This document shows, one piece after another, positions 1-6,872 of a stretch of DNA of 8,512 nucleotides. Origin of the DNA: an uncultured Eubacteriales bacterium (GTDB lineage: Bacteria > Bacillota > Clostridia > Christensenellales > Borkfalkiaceae). The DNA is taken from assembly GCA_902767455.1 (NCBI GenBank), contig CACXHH010000152.1:1-8512 (forward strand). The letters run 5' to 3'. A model generated the notes under the pieces. It was not told the origin of the DNA. It made no database searches and worked only from the letters and a program-made list of their open reading frames with translations. Numbering within the stretch: the first letter of the stretch is position 1; every line of letters begins with the position of its first letter. The translations under genes were made by a program, and so were the position numbers.

Positions 1-282
1 ACCTTTTTTGCCTATTTCGTAATAAAACTTTCTGTCGAGCACCATTTCCGACCATATCCCGTCGTAAACGCCGGCGCCGAGATGTTCGATAAACTGCCCG
101 TAAATATACTTGCTTATCTTTTGTTTCCCGCCGTTTAACGCAACGTTGACATCAAGCGACACGTCAAACTTTTCGCTCGTTTTTTGCGCGTTTTCACTCT
201 TTCCGTCTTCACAGGCGACGAGCGGAAAAACGCAAGCCAGGCACGTTACTAACGTCAGCAGTATGGAAAAAATCTTCTTCAT
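1..282 (-). CDS. GH51 alpha-L-arabinofuranosidase, lipoprotein form, N-terminal 94 codons only
   Basis: I translated this from the minus strand; the gene continues past the left edge. Residues 1-24 form a lipoprotein signal: MKK, a hydrophobic stretch, then the lipobox LVAC with Cys24 as the predicted lipidated residue, so the mature enzyme should sit on the outer face of the membrane. From about residue 59 comes ISKYIYGQFIEHLG followed by VYDGIWSEM and DRKFYY. This is the N-terminal signature of GH51 arabinofuranosidases, which release terminal alpha-L-arabinose from arabinan, arabinoxylan or their oligosaccharides. The catalytic glutamates would lie further on and cannot be seen. An in-frame ATG four codons upstream (292-294) is an alternative start; neither start has a strong ribosome binding site. 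It lies 5-17 nt after the GH2 stop, so it is the next gene of the same operon. Confidence 0.82.
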   Translation of the reverse strand, partial: MKKIFSILLTLVTCLACVFPLVACEDGKSENAQKTSEKFDVSLDVNVALNGGKQKISKYIYGQFIEHLGAGVYDGIWSEMVLDRKFYYEIGKKG

Positions 283-299
283 TTTTATTCTCATTTTTT

Positions 300-1979
300 T
301 TAACCGAAAATTTCGTTTAAAACTTTTAAGGGAAGTTTAGGAGTTCTGTCTTCGTACAAAAGCCCGTTCTTTTCTTGCTGTGTATCGACGAATTGCGTGT
401 AACAACAGCCCGAAACGTAGTCAAGGCTTTTCACCGCTCCGACGATTTTACGCAATCTTATTTCAAAATCGCGTTTATCGGCGGCGTGGTCGCCGTAACC
501 CCAGCCGTCGCAGCCGTTAAGAGCTATCCCGCCGTATTCGGAAATAAAGATCGGCTGACCGCGGTACGAGTACCCGTCGGCAAAAGCAGTGCCGTATTTG
601 TTGGTATTGACAGTCTTGGTGGATACTACTCTTCCTTTATCCGAATATTCTTTTGCGAAAACTTCGGCGTCCTGTTCGTATTCGTGCAAAGACAGGATAT
701 CGCTGTCAAGATGGCTCCACCCGTCGTTGGTAATTATCGGTCTTTGGTCGATGGTTTTGAATTTCCCCTTCAGAGCCGTAACGAAGTTTTGTTGAGCGAT
801 ATCGTCTTTTATCGCGTAAACGCCCCACGTTTCGTTGAACAGAAGCCAACACACCACGCAGACGTGCTTTTTTAAATCGTTGAAAATAAGCTCGCTGTCT
901 CTCGTAAATTCTTCGCGCATACGATCGCCGAACTCGTAACAGCTCGGTATTTCGCCCCAGACGTAAAGACCTTTTTTGTCGCACAGATAGTAAAACAGCG
1001 CGTTTTCCACCTTTTGATGTATGCGTACGCCATTAAACCCCATCGCCTTTATAAGATCGATATCTTTTTCGAGCGCTTCGTCGTCGGGCGCGGATAGCAT
1101 CGTATCGCGCCAGTAACCCTGATCAAGGATCATGCGCTGATATTCGCGATTTCCGTTTACGTACATTCCGTCGGAATTTACGTTTATTCGGCATATACCG
1201 AAATACGATCTGACTTTATCGGAAACTTCGCCGTCGACGGTCACTTCGACGTTATACAGTTTTGGATCGGAAAAACTCCACTTATAAACGCTTTTCAGCT
1301 TAAGGGCAAGGTTTTGAGTTTCCGTTTCGGAATTAGACGCGACCGTTTGGCTCAATCCGTCGGGCGCAGTGACCGTCATCGTGACGGAGGCTTTTTTATT
1401 GAGCTTTATTTCCGCTTTTACCGCGCCGTCGTCGTTTGCCGTAATACTCAATTCCTTGACGTAAACGCTTCCCGCGTATTCTATCCATACGGGTTTCCAT
1501 ATCCCCGTGGTCTGGACGTACCAGCATTCGTAGCTTTTATCTCCGACTCTCTGTTTGCCGCGCATCTGAGCTTTGTCCGAGCCGTCGAAAACTCTTACTT
1601 CAAGCAGGTTTTCGCCCGCCGTAACGAAATCGGTAACGTCGACGCAAAACTTCGTATAGCCGCCCTTATGTTCGCAAACGCGCGTTTTATTGACGTAGAC
1701 ACGACAATGATAGTCGACGCCTTCAAAATGCAACAAAGCGCTTCCGTCGTGTTTTTTTACGTTGAATTTTCTTCTGTAAAAAACGTAGTCGCGCGGGGTT
1801 TCGTCGCCTATCCCGCTCGCCGCGCACTCGTAGCTGAACGGCACGATTATTTTTTTATCGAAGACTGCTTCGTCGTCGAAGCTTTCGGCAAAGGCGAAAT
1901 CCCACTCTCCGCACAAAAACTCGTAATCCTTTCTTTCAAGAGTCGGATCAGGGGAATACTTCTTGTAAAAACTACGCAC
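300..1979 (-). CDS. Glycoside hydrolase family 2 protein (cytoplasmic)
   Basis: This 559-residue enzyme shows the three-part GH2 layout: an N-terminal jelly-roll sugar-binding domain (about 15-170, with YECWYVQTTGIWKPVW at 150-165), an Ig-like beta-sandwich (about 171-262), and a TIM barrel (about 265-559). The probable acid/base is Glu383 in LLFNETWG and the probable nucleophile is Glu481 in ISEYGG. LDQGYWRD (285-292) and MGFNGVRIHQK (313-323) are typical of short GH2 proteins of uncertain substrate. There is no signal peptide, so it should act inside the cell on imported sugars. The start is GTG, overlapping the preceding permease stop by one base (TAGTG), with AAAGGA just upstream, so translation is probably coupled. 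The specificity (galactosidase, glucuronidase, arabinopyranosidase or other) cannot be read from the sequence; the GH51 neighbour hints at arabinose-containing plant glycans. Confidence 0.9.
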   Translation of the reverse strand: MRSFYKKYSPDPTLERKDYEFLCGEWDFAFAESFDDEAVFDKKIIVPFSYECAASGIGDETPRDYVFYRRKFNVKKHDGSALLHFEGVDYHCRVYVNKTRVCEHKGGYTKFCVDVTDFVTAGENLLEVRVFDGSDKAQMRGKQRVGDKSYECWYVQTTGIWKPVWIEYAGSVYVKELSITANDDGAVKAEIKLNKKASVTMTVTAPDGLSQTVASNSETETQNLALKLKSVYKWSFSDPKLYNVEVTVDGEVSDKVRSYFGICRINVNSDGMYVNGNREYQRMILDQGYWRDTMLSAPDDEALEKDIDLIKAMGFNGVRIHQKVENALFYYLCDKKGLYVWGEIPSCYEFGDRMREEFTRDSELIFNDLKKHVCVVCWLLFNETWGVYAIKDDIAQQNFVTALKGKFKTIDQRPIITNDGWSHLDSDILSLHEYEQDAEVFAKEYSDKGRVVSTKTVNTNKYGTAFADGYSYRGQPIFISEYGGIALNGCDGWGYGDHAADKRDFEIRLRKIVGAVKSLDYVSGCCYTQFVDTQQEKNGLLYEDRTPKLPLKVLNEIFG

Positions 1980-2875
1980 TATCCTTTCACACCCCCGCTT
2001 ATCGATATACCTTTAATAAAATATTTTTGTCCGAATATAAACACGAGCAGAATAGGAAGAGCCGATAAAACGGCGCCCGCCATTTGCTTTCCGTATTGAT
2101 GGGCGTAACTGCCCGAAAAAGTCGCAAGCCCCGCGGTCAAAGTCCTTGATTGAGCCGAATTGGTCACTATAAGCGGCCAGACGTAATCGTTCCAACTGCC
2201 TTGAAACGTGAATATCGCAAGCGTCACGAGTACGGGTATACACAGCGGTACGATTATCTTAAAATATATCTGAAATTCGTTCGCGCCGTCTATTCTCGCG
2301 CTTTCGTCGTAAGACGTGGGGATGTTCTTCATGAACTGACGAAGCAGGAACACCCCGCCTATCCCGCCAAGTCCCGGCAAGACCATGGCGAACATATTGT
2401 CTACAAGCCCGAGTTTGTCGATTATGACGTAATTCGGAATAATGTTTATTACGCCCGGTATCATCATCGACGACATGGCTATCCAGAACAGAACTTCGCG
2501 ACCTTTGAATTTAAGCCTTGAAAACGCGTAAGCCGCCATCGAAGCTATCAGCAGATACAAAACGACGTTCGTCACGGCTATTTTAAGGCTGTTCCAGAAC
2601 CAGGTGAATATGGGAACGTTGTGGTTTGCGAGTATGTCTTTATAGTTATCGAGTATCCATTTTTTAGGGAAGAGAGTCACGTTTGCGTCGAGTACCGCCG
2701 TCTCTTCCTTGAAGGAAGTCATCACCGCCCATACCGACGGCAAAAGAATGACCATCGCGCACAAAAACAACGCGAGATACAACGCGACGGATACGATGAT
2801 ATGTTTCGCTGAATGGTTGTTCCGATATTCGAGCCATCTGCTTTTAAGACTTCTTTTTGAAACGTCGAATTTCAT
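1979..2875 (-). CDS. Carbohydrate ABC transporter permease, MalG/UgpE type
   Basis: A 298-residue inner-membrane permease with about six transmembrane segments (roughly 25-52, 95-117, 127-150, 159-178, 212-235, 265-287). The EAA loop that docks the ATPase is visible at about 191-210 (ESARIDGANEF...IIVP), and the C-terminus FIKGISISGGVKG is typical of this subfamily. Partnered with the adjacent MalF-type permease and the binding lipoprotein, it should form the channel of a CUT1-type oligosaccharide importer. The ATG start has a strong GGAGG eight bases upstream, lying inside the last codons of the previous gene; the intergenic gap is 3 nt. No ATPase gene is present in this operon, as is common in Firmicutes where one MsmK/UgpC-like ATPase serves several importers. 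Confidence 0.93.
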   Translation of the reverse strand: MKFDVSKRSLKSRWLEYRNNHSAKHIIVSVALYLALFLCAMVILLPSVWAVMTSFKEETAVLDANVTLFPKKWILDNYKDILANHNVPIFTWFWNSLKIAVTNVVLYLLIASMAAYAFSRLKFKGREVLFWIAMSSMMIPGVINIIPNYVIIDKLGLVDNMFAMVLPGLGGIGGVFLLRQFMKNIPTSYDESARIDGANEFQIYFKIIVPLCIPVLVTLAIFTFQGSWNDYVWPLIVTNSAQSRTLTAGLATFSGSYAHQYGKQMAGAVLSALPILLVFIFGQKYFIKGISISGGVKG

Positions 2876-2878
2876 TTA

Positions 2879-3763
2879 TCAGTCCTCCGCGTTGCGTACC
2901 TGTATTCTGTACGACGCTATCGTAAACGCGAGCATTATCGCGCCGAATACAAGCGCCATCGCGCACGCCCTGCCGAAATTATTGCTTCCGCCGAAAGCCG
3001 TGTCGTATATTATCATCATAGCCGTGCGCGTGCCGTTGTTAGGCCCGCCGGCGGTCAGGACCTGAGCCTGTCCGAGCATATTGAAGCTTCCTATAGTCGT
3101 GGTGATTATAGTGTAGATAAGCGTTGTCTTTATGCTCGGCAGAATAATTATGAAAAACCTTTTGAACGCGCCCGCGCCGTCTATCTTCGACGCTTCTATA
3201 AGCTCCTGCGGAACGTTAACGATCGCGGCGACGTACAGTATCATGTTCCCGCCTACGCCCCACCAGGTCGACATAAAGAAGATGGACATCCAGGCGTACG
3301 GCATCTGTGTGAGCCACGGCACGGTATCGCCGAGCAAGTGGTTTATGATACCCGAATTCGTGTCGAGTAAGAAATTCCAGAGTATGCAGACGGTAGTAAT
3401 GGAAAGTATGGTCGGGAAGTAGAAAAAGCCCATCGAGAAACTTCTTACCGCCTTGCATCGGGCTATAAGCGTAGCCAAAAGCAAGGGTATTATTATAAGG
3501 ATAGGCGTTTCCACGACCACGAATAACAAGGTGTGGAGAACCGCCTGCCAAAAATCTTTACTGACTTTTCCCGAACCTATCGCACCGAACAGCAACTTGA
3601 AGTTGTTCAGACCGTACCACTCCATAGGGGAAGCGTAGTCCCATTTGGTGAAACTTATGACGATACAAAGGACGAGCGGAACCATTCCGAATACGATGAA
3701 AAACACCATATACGGAGACAAAAATAAATACGGTACCGCTTTTTTTAAGTTGAATCTCTTCAA
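2879..3763 (-). CDS. Carbohydrate ABC transporter permease, MalF/UgpA type
   Basis: A 294-residue membrane protein beginning KKAVPYLFLSPYMVFF, the usual first helix of UgpA/LplB-like permeases. About six membrane segments are apparent (12-36, 76-100, 110-133, 157-182, 212-234, 266-286). The EAA motif spans about 187-209 (ELIEASKIDGAGAF...ILPS), and QVLTAGGPNNGT (234-245) is the conserved segment seen in this subfamily. The start codon is TTG at 3761-3763, supported by AAAGGAG six bases upstream; no ATG gives a better fit. It lies 50 nt downstream of the binding-protein gene, with a weak 6-bp inverted repeat (3779-3784 with 3797-3802) in the gap that could adjust relative expression. The next permease follows after 3 nt. 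Confidence 0.93.
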   Translation of the reverse strand: MKRFNLKKAVPYLFLSPYMVFFIVFGMVPLVLCIVISFTKWDYASPMEWYGLNNFKLLFGAIGSGKVSKDFWQAVLHTLLFVVVETPILIIIPLLLATLIARCKAVRSFSMGFFYFPTILSITTVCILWNFLLDTNSGIINHLLGDTVPWLTQMPYAWMSIFFMSTWWGVGGNMILYVAAIVNVPQELIEASKIDGAGAFKRFFIIILPSIKTTLIYTIITTTIGSFNMLGQAQVLTAGGPNNGTRTAMMIIYDTAFGGSNNFGRACAMALVFGAIMLAFTIASYRIQVRNAED

Positions 3764-3769
3764 AACTTA

Positions 3770-3776
3770 CTCCTTT
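3770..3776 (-). promoter_or_regulatory. Ribosome binding site that fixes the TTG start of the MalF-type permease
   Basis: On the minus strand this reads AAAGGAG, followed by six bases and then TTG. It is the only strong Shine-Dalgarno sequence near the start and lies in the correct frame position, so it supports the non-ATG initiation codon. Confidence 0.75.
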
Positions 3777-3813
3777 GATTTACGAATTTCTTATTGCGTA
3801 AAACGTGAAAGTA

Positions 3814-5115
3814 TTACAATAATTCGTCTTCCAGCCAATCGTTGAAGTCTCTTACGCCCGTGTCGAGAGCGTCTTTGGGAGAACTGATTTTCGAGCACGC
3901 GTTGGAAACGGCAACGCCGACGTTAAGGTACCCTTCGTACCAATATTTATAGCCTATCTCGCCGAGAGTAGCTTTATACGCCATTTCCGTAAACGGTTTG
4001 AGCGCGGCGAGCGATTTGTAGTTTTCGGACTCGTGTATGGATTTGAGCGCGGGGACCTGACCGCCCAAAGCCCAGTCGTAAGAGTGTTCGCTTACGTATT
4101 TCATAAACACATAGCAAAGGTTCTTGATATTGTCGTTCGTGACGGTGTTCGACATAAGCGTAAACTGATGGGAGCCTGCAAAGTTGGTCTGCCCGTCGCC
4201 TATTGAATCGGGACAGGGAGCTACGCCGATATTGCTTTCGGGGTTATCGAACAGTCCGAAAGTGTTTATAAGCCAAGGCCCGTCAAAATAAAATACGGAT
4301 TTGCCCTGTGTAAACAAAGTGAAGTCGCCGCCCGCGCCTACGTCTTTCGGCGATACGGGAGTTTCACCGTGGATATAATCGTAAATATTCGTCAGTTTTT
4401 CGACCGCTACGGAAGAATTGAATATCGCTTTATCGTTTGAATCGAACACTCTTCCGCCGCTCGTATATAGCATGTTTAAAAAAATGTCTTTGGTCACCGA
4501 ATACATAGACGGAACCGCCCAACCGTAAACGCCGTCTTTGGTTTTGGCTTTGCATATTTCGGTGAATTGCGCCCACGTCGCGGGAATCTCTTCTTCGGAG
4601 ATCAAGTCTTTATTATAATACATTGCGGTCGGGTGAACGTCCAATGGGAAGCCGTAACGCTTTCCGTTTGAAAGAACGCCGCCGTTCCACGCAGCCGTGA
4701 TATAATCTTGCGCAGATACGCCGAGATATTCTTCAACGCCGTCAAGCTCTTTCAGTATGCCCCTTGACTGCATGTTCGATATGCGCGAAGCCGACATCGC
4801 AACGATATGCGGAGCGGCTTTAAGGTTGGAACTCGTCGTAGTGATCTTCGTAAAGAGCGTATCCCACGGGATCTTGTCTACGTAAACTTTCATGTTGTAT
4901 TGCTCGCCCATTTCTTCGTTGAAATTAGCGACGATCCTATCCATCGTCTCCCCGTCTTTACCGGTGAAGCCGTTCCAGAACCTTATTACGGTAAACCCGT
5001 TGCCGCTCGATTTTTCGCCGACGGGCTCTTCTTCGCCGGAACAACCTACCAACGCCACGCATAAAAGCGTAGTAAAACCTAAAAGCACGGATAAGATCTT
5101 GTTCATTTTTTTCAT
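3814..5115 (-). CDS. Extracellular sugar-binding lipoprotein of an ABC importer
   Basis: A 433-residue family 1-type solute-binding protein. Residues 1-24 are a lipoprotein signal ending in the lipobox ALVGC, with Cys25 predicted to carry the lipid anchor; an acidic/Ser linker follows. The mature part has the expected features: VIRFWNGFTGKDG near the N-terminus, TAMYYNKDL around 168-176 (a common hinge-region motif in this family), and ALGGQVPALKSI near the C-terminus. It should capture an oligosaccharide outside the membrane and deliver it to the two permeases encoded directly downstream. The ATG start has AAGGAG eight bases upstream; a second in-frame Met three residues later is less well placed. 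It is the first gene after a good promoter. The ligand is unknown; the GH51 and GH2 neighbours suggest an arabinose-containing oligosaccharide. Confidence 0.93.
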   Translation of the reverse strand: MKKMNKILSVLLGFTTLLCVALVGCSGEEEPVGEKSSGNGFTVIRFWNGFTGKDGETMDRIVANFNEEMGEQYNMKVYVDKIPWDTLFTKITTTSSNLKAAPHIVAMSASRISNMQSRGILKELDGVEEYLGVSAQDYITAAWNGGVLSNGKRYGFPLDVHPTAMYYNKDLISEEEIPATWAQFTEICKAKTKDGVYGWAVPSMYSVTKDIFLNMLYTSGGRVFDSNDKAIFNSSVAVEKLTNIYDYIHGETPVSPKDVGAGGDFTLFTQGKSVFYFDGPWLINTFGLFDNPESNIGVAPCPDSIGDGQTNFAGSHQFTLMSNTVTNDNIKNLCYVFMKYVSEHSYDWALGGQVPALKSIHESENYKSLAALKPFTEMAYKATLGEIGYKYWYEGYLNVGVAVSNACSKISSPKDALDTGVRDFNDWLEDELL

Positions 5116-5217
5116 ATGGTTTTCTCCTTGTTCAATTATCGTTTATATTTGTATCGATCGTTCAAAAACGCCCTTGCGACCACGCGAAAATTATTCCGAT
5201 CAATTTTGATTTATTAT

Positions 5218-5246
5218 ATTATACCGCACCGTATACGCGTTTGCAA
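5218..5246 (-). promoter_or_regulatory. Sigma-A type promoter of the sugar-uptake operon
   Basis: Minus strand: TTGCAA (-35, at 5241-5246), an exact 17-base spacer, and TATAAT (-10, at 5218-5223). Transcription would begin near 5211, giving a leader of about 95 nt before the binding-protein ATG. The -10 is a perfect consensus match and the spacing is optimal, so this is the best promoter in the window. Confidence 0.7.
5232..5246 (-). promoter_or_regulatory. Possible cre / LacI-family operator over the -35 region
   Basis: The minus strand reads TTGCAAACGCGTATA. Compared with the catabolite-responsive element consensus WTGNAANCGNWWNCA it has two mismatches, both in the second half; the left half TTGCAAACG is a full match. 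A regulator bound here would cover the -35 box and block transcription. A CcpA or dedicated LacI-type repressor is plausible for a sugar operon, but no regulator gene is present in the window. Confidence 0.35.
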
Positions 5247-5269
5247 TAGTAAATCTTTCAACGTTTTAC

Positions 5270-5303
5270 GGCTTTTAGTTTATCGTTTTGTAAACTAAAA
5301 GCC
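5270..5303. repeat. Perfect 13-bp inverted repeat upstream of the sugar operon promoter
   Basis: GGCTTTTAGTTTA (5270-5282) and its exact complement TAAACTAAAAGCC (5291-5303) flank an 8-base spacer. It lies 24 bp upstream of the -35 box. No clean T-run follows on either strand, so it is not an obvious terminator. It could be a regulator-binding palindrome or a relic of the rearranged region to the right. Confidence 0.6.
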
Positions 5304-5345
5304 ATTCGTTTTGCCCTTTAATTCATCATAAACAAAAATCGGGCA

Positions 5346-5386
5346 CGAGAAAGGACGAACGTTTACACGTCCTTTCTTGCGTTTTT
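5346..5386 (+). terminator. Rho-independent terminator on the plus strand
   Basis: A 12-bp stem with one G-T wobble (5346-5357 with 5368-5379, core GAAAGGACG / CGTCCTTTC) and a 10-base loop is followed by CG and five T residues (5382-5386). No complete plus-strand gene lies before it in the window, so it may insulate the divergent region or be left over from a deleted gene. Confidence 0.55.
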
Positions 5387-5412
5387 AACAAAATAATGGA
5401 TTTGCGCCCCGC

Positions 5413-5556
5413 GTGAGCATCAAGGAAGAAGTTAAAAAGTACGAACTGCTTGAAAAAGCTTCTCTTGTCCGCGGCACGGGCGGTATCGTCTGTATGTGCG
5501 AACAACCTTTCCCGATAGACGATAAAAATTGCTATATCCCAAGCAATTTGATTTAA
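5413..5556 (+). pseudogene. Orphan 47-codon reading frame, probable gene fragment
   Basis: From a GTG at 5413 the plus strand encodes VSIKEEVKKYELLEKASLVR, then GTGGIVCMCEQPFPIDD, ending SNLI before a TAA at 5554-5556. The frame is open back to a stop at 5386-5388 and has no Shine-Dalgarno sequence or ATG. The composition is protein-like (charged helix, then a Cys/Pro-containing segment), so it may be the C-terminal end of a lost gene or a small accessory protein of the adjacent recombinase element. I do not recognise the family. It sits between a terminator and a broken recombinase, which favours a relic. Confidence 0.35.
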
Positions 5557-5587
5557 GCTACTTTTTCGTTTTTTAGTTAGTTTTTTT

Positions 5588-6646
5588 GAAACGAATGCAA
5601 GGTACAGTTCGGAAAAACAGACAGAGCAGTCTATTAAAGGTCAGTTAAGGGTATGTAACGATTACGCTCAAAGAAATGACATACTCATAGTTGACACGTA
5701 TATCGACAGAGCTATGACAGGCACTAACGACAACCGCGCGGCGTTTCAGAAGATGTTGCACGATAGCGCAAAGCATCAATGGGAAATCGTTTTGGTCTAC
5801 AAGCTCGACAGGTTTTCCCGAAACAAATACGAATCCGTTGTTCACATAAAGACTTTAAAAGATAACGGAGTCAAACTGATTTCTGTAATGGAAAATATTC
5901 CGGATAGTCCTGAAGGCGTCCTGATGGAAAGCGTGTTGGAAGGCTTTAATCAGTATTATTCGGAAGAACTAACGCAAAAAATACGACGCGGGCTTCGTGA
6001 GAGTTGGCTCAAAGGTAACGCCACCGGCGGAAGATGTATTTTAGGTTATCGTATCATCGAAATATCCGAAAAACTTTTTGCTTTGCATAAGAAAGAAACC
6101 GCCGATAATTCCACGTTGAAACTATTACAAAAGAATCGGAACGAAGCTTATAAATCAAGCAGAAATCTTATCAAAGCGCTTGAACAGGGAATAATTACCG
6201 AACAAACGAAAGAACGGCTAAAAGAACTCGAAAACCATATAAATCAACTTGATTTTAACATCGAACGTGAAAAAGAATGCAATTATTCATTTCTTACCGC
6301 CGAGCAAATACGCAAATTCCTGCGTGAACGTCTACTTAAAAATACCGATAACGTAAAAATGAGAAAGTTGCTTATAAATACGTTTATTCGAGAGATAGTT
6401 ACCTATCCCGATAAAATAGTTATTACTTACTATTACATCGAACCGTCAGAACCTGTGAAAAACGACAAAGCCACCACAGAACAAATAGTAAGACAGAGCA
6501 AATCTGCCTTTTTACTTGACTGCTGTTCGTCTATAATATCGTGCTCTCCACCAAGAAAAAAGCGTCTTTTGTTTTTTTGCAAAAGACGCTTTTTTCAGTT
6601 ATATTCGCCTACGAGTGATATTGCTTCGCGGTTATTACGAGCGTAG
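5588..6646 (+). pseudogene. Large serine recombinase, degraded: no start, middle deleted, no proper stop
   Basis: The N-terminal resolvase domain is clear: ETNARYSSEKQTEQSI (catalytic Ser codon 5606-5608, upstream of the first in-frame ATG at 5714), then DTYIDRAMTGTNDNR, VYKLDRFSRNKYES and EGFNQYYSEELTQK. The frame is open from 5552 but has no ATG, GTG or TTG before the catalytic serine. After GGRCILGYRIIE (ending about 6061) it jumps directly to a C-terminal coiled coil (KLFALHKKETADNS onward) and the segment TFIREIVTYPDKIVITYYY. The recombinase DNA-binding domain and the zinc ribbon that normally lie between are absent. The last 30 or so codons run through the terminator at 6556-6595 to a stop at 6644-6646. 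Intact relatives are usually around 500 residues or more and move integrative elements. This copy should not recombine DNA, although a peptide starting at 5714 could still be made. Confidence 0.85.
6556..6595 (+). terminator. Strong symmetric terminator after the recombinase relic
   Basis: A perfect 16-bp inverted repeat, AAAAAAGCGTCTTTTG (6556-6571) and its complement (6580-6595), encloses an 8-base T-rich loop. With A-runs on one side and T-runs on the other it can terminate in both directions. The recombinase frame reads through it, which shows that the gene's own stop has been lost. Confidence 0.85.
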
Positions 6647-6815
6647 CGAATAACAAGGTCCTGCCCGTAGGGCATGTTCTTATATTCGGCTTACGCCGAG
6701 TGATATTGCGCTTCGTGCGGTTTATGGCGGATATAATATAACTTTGCGGCATAGCCGCAAAATATAACTGATTTTAAAAATCAATATAACTGCCGTTATA
6801 CACGGCAATATAAAA
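6600..6815. repeat. Array of about nine short stem-loops with ATATAAC / GATATT-like spacers
   Basis: Non-coding stretch made of small inverted repeats with loops of 1-5 bases. The clear ones are TGCCC-gta-GGGCA (6662-6674), TCGGC-ttac-GCCGA (6686-6699), GCGC-ttc-GTGC with one wobble (6708-6718), TTTGCGGC-ata-GCCGCAAA (6743-6761), TGATTTT-a-AAAATCA (6769-6783) and TGCCGT-tatac-ACGGCA (6791-6807). Weaker ones are near 6605-6614 (TCG/CGA), 6622-6627 (GC-ttc-GC) and 6631-6654 (GTTATT/AATAAC). ATATAAC precedes three successive right-hand units (6743, 6769, 6791), and ATATT or GATATT separates several left-hand ones. Stem sequences differ, but the hairpin-plus-AT-spacer plan repeats. No coding potential is apparent. 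From memory, similar arrays occur next to serine recombinases in other gut Clostridia; this was not checked. Confidence 0.7.
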
Positions 6816-6829
6816 TAAACACGACTTTT

Positions 6830-6867
6830 CGGCGGTGACGTACGAGCACAACGCGTACGATTCGCCG
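6830..6867. repeat. Imperfect two-step inverted repeat with CGTACG cores
   Basis: CGGCG (6830-6834) pairs with CGCCG (6863-6867), and inside it CGTACG (6839-6844) pairs with CGTACG (6854-6859). A short unpaired patch lies between the steps and the loop is about 9 bases. CGTACG is itself a palindrome, so the two copies could also act as direct repeats for a dimeric binding protein. The function is unknown. Confidence 0.45.
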
Positions 6868-6872
6868 TACAC

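Noticed and set aside
375..875. Long open frames on the plus strand inside the GH2 and permease genes (for example 375-875 and 1314-2099)
   Set aside because: They are antisense shadows of well-supported minus-strand genes, and their translations show no recognisable domain.
3779..3802. Short inverted repeat TTTACG/CGTAAA between the binding-protein and permease genes
   Set aside because: Only 6 bp of AT-rich pairing with a 12-base loop and no T-run; it could occur by chance, so it is mentioned only under the permease.
6600..6815. CRISPR array
   Set aside because: The units are short hairpins with differing stems; there is no direct repeat of 23-40 bases, no uniform spacers and no cas gene.
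5400..6870. Attachment-site direct repeats bounding a complete mobile element
   Set aside because: Comparing the two edges by eye showed only weak T-rich similarity (around 5567 and 6589), so no att pair can be claimed.
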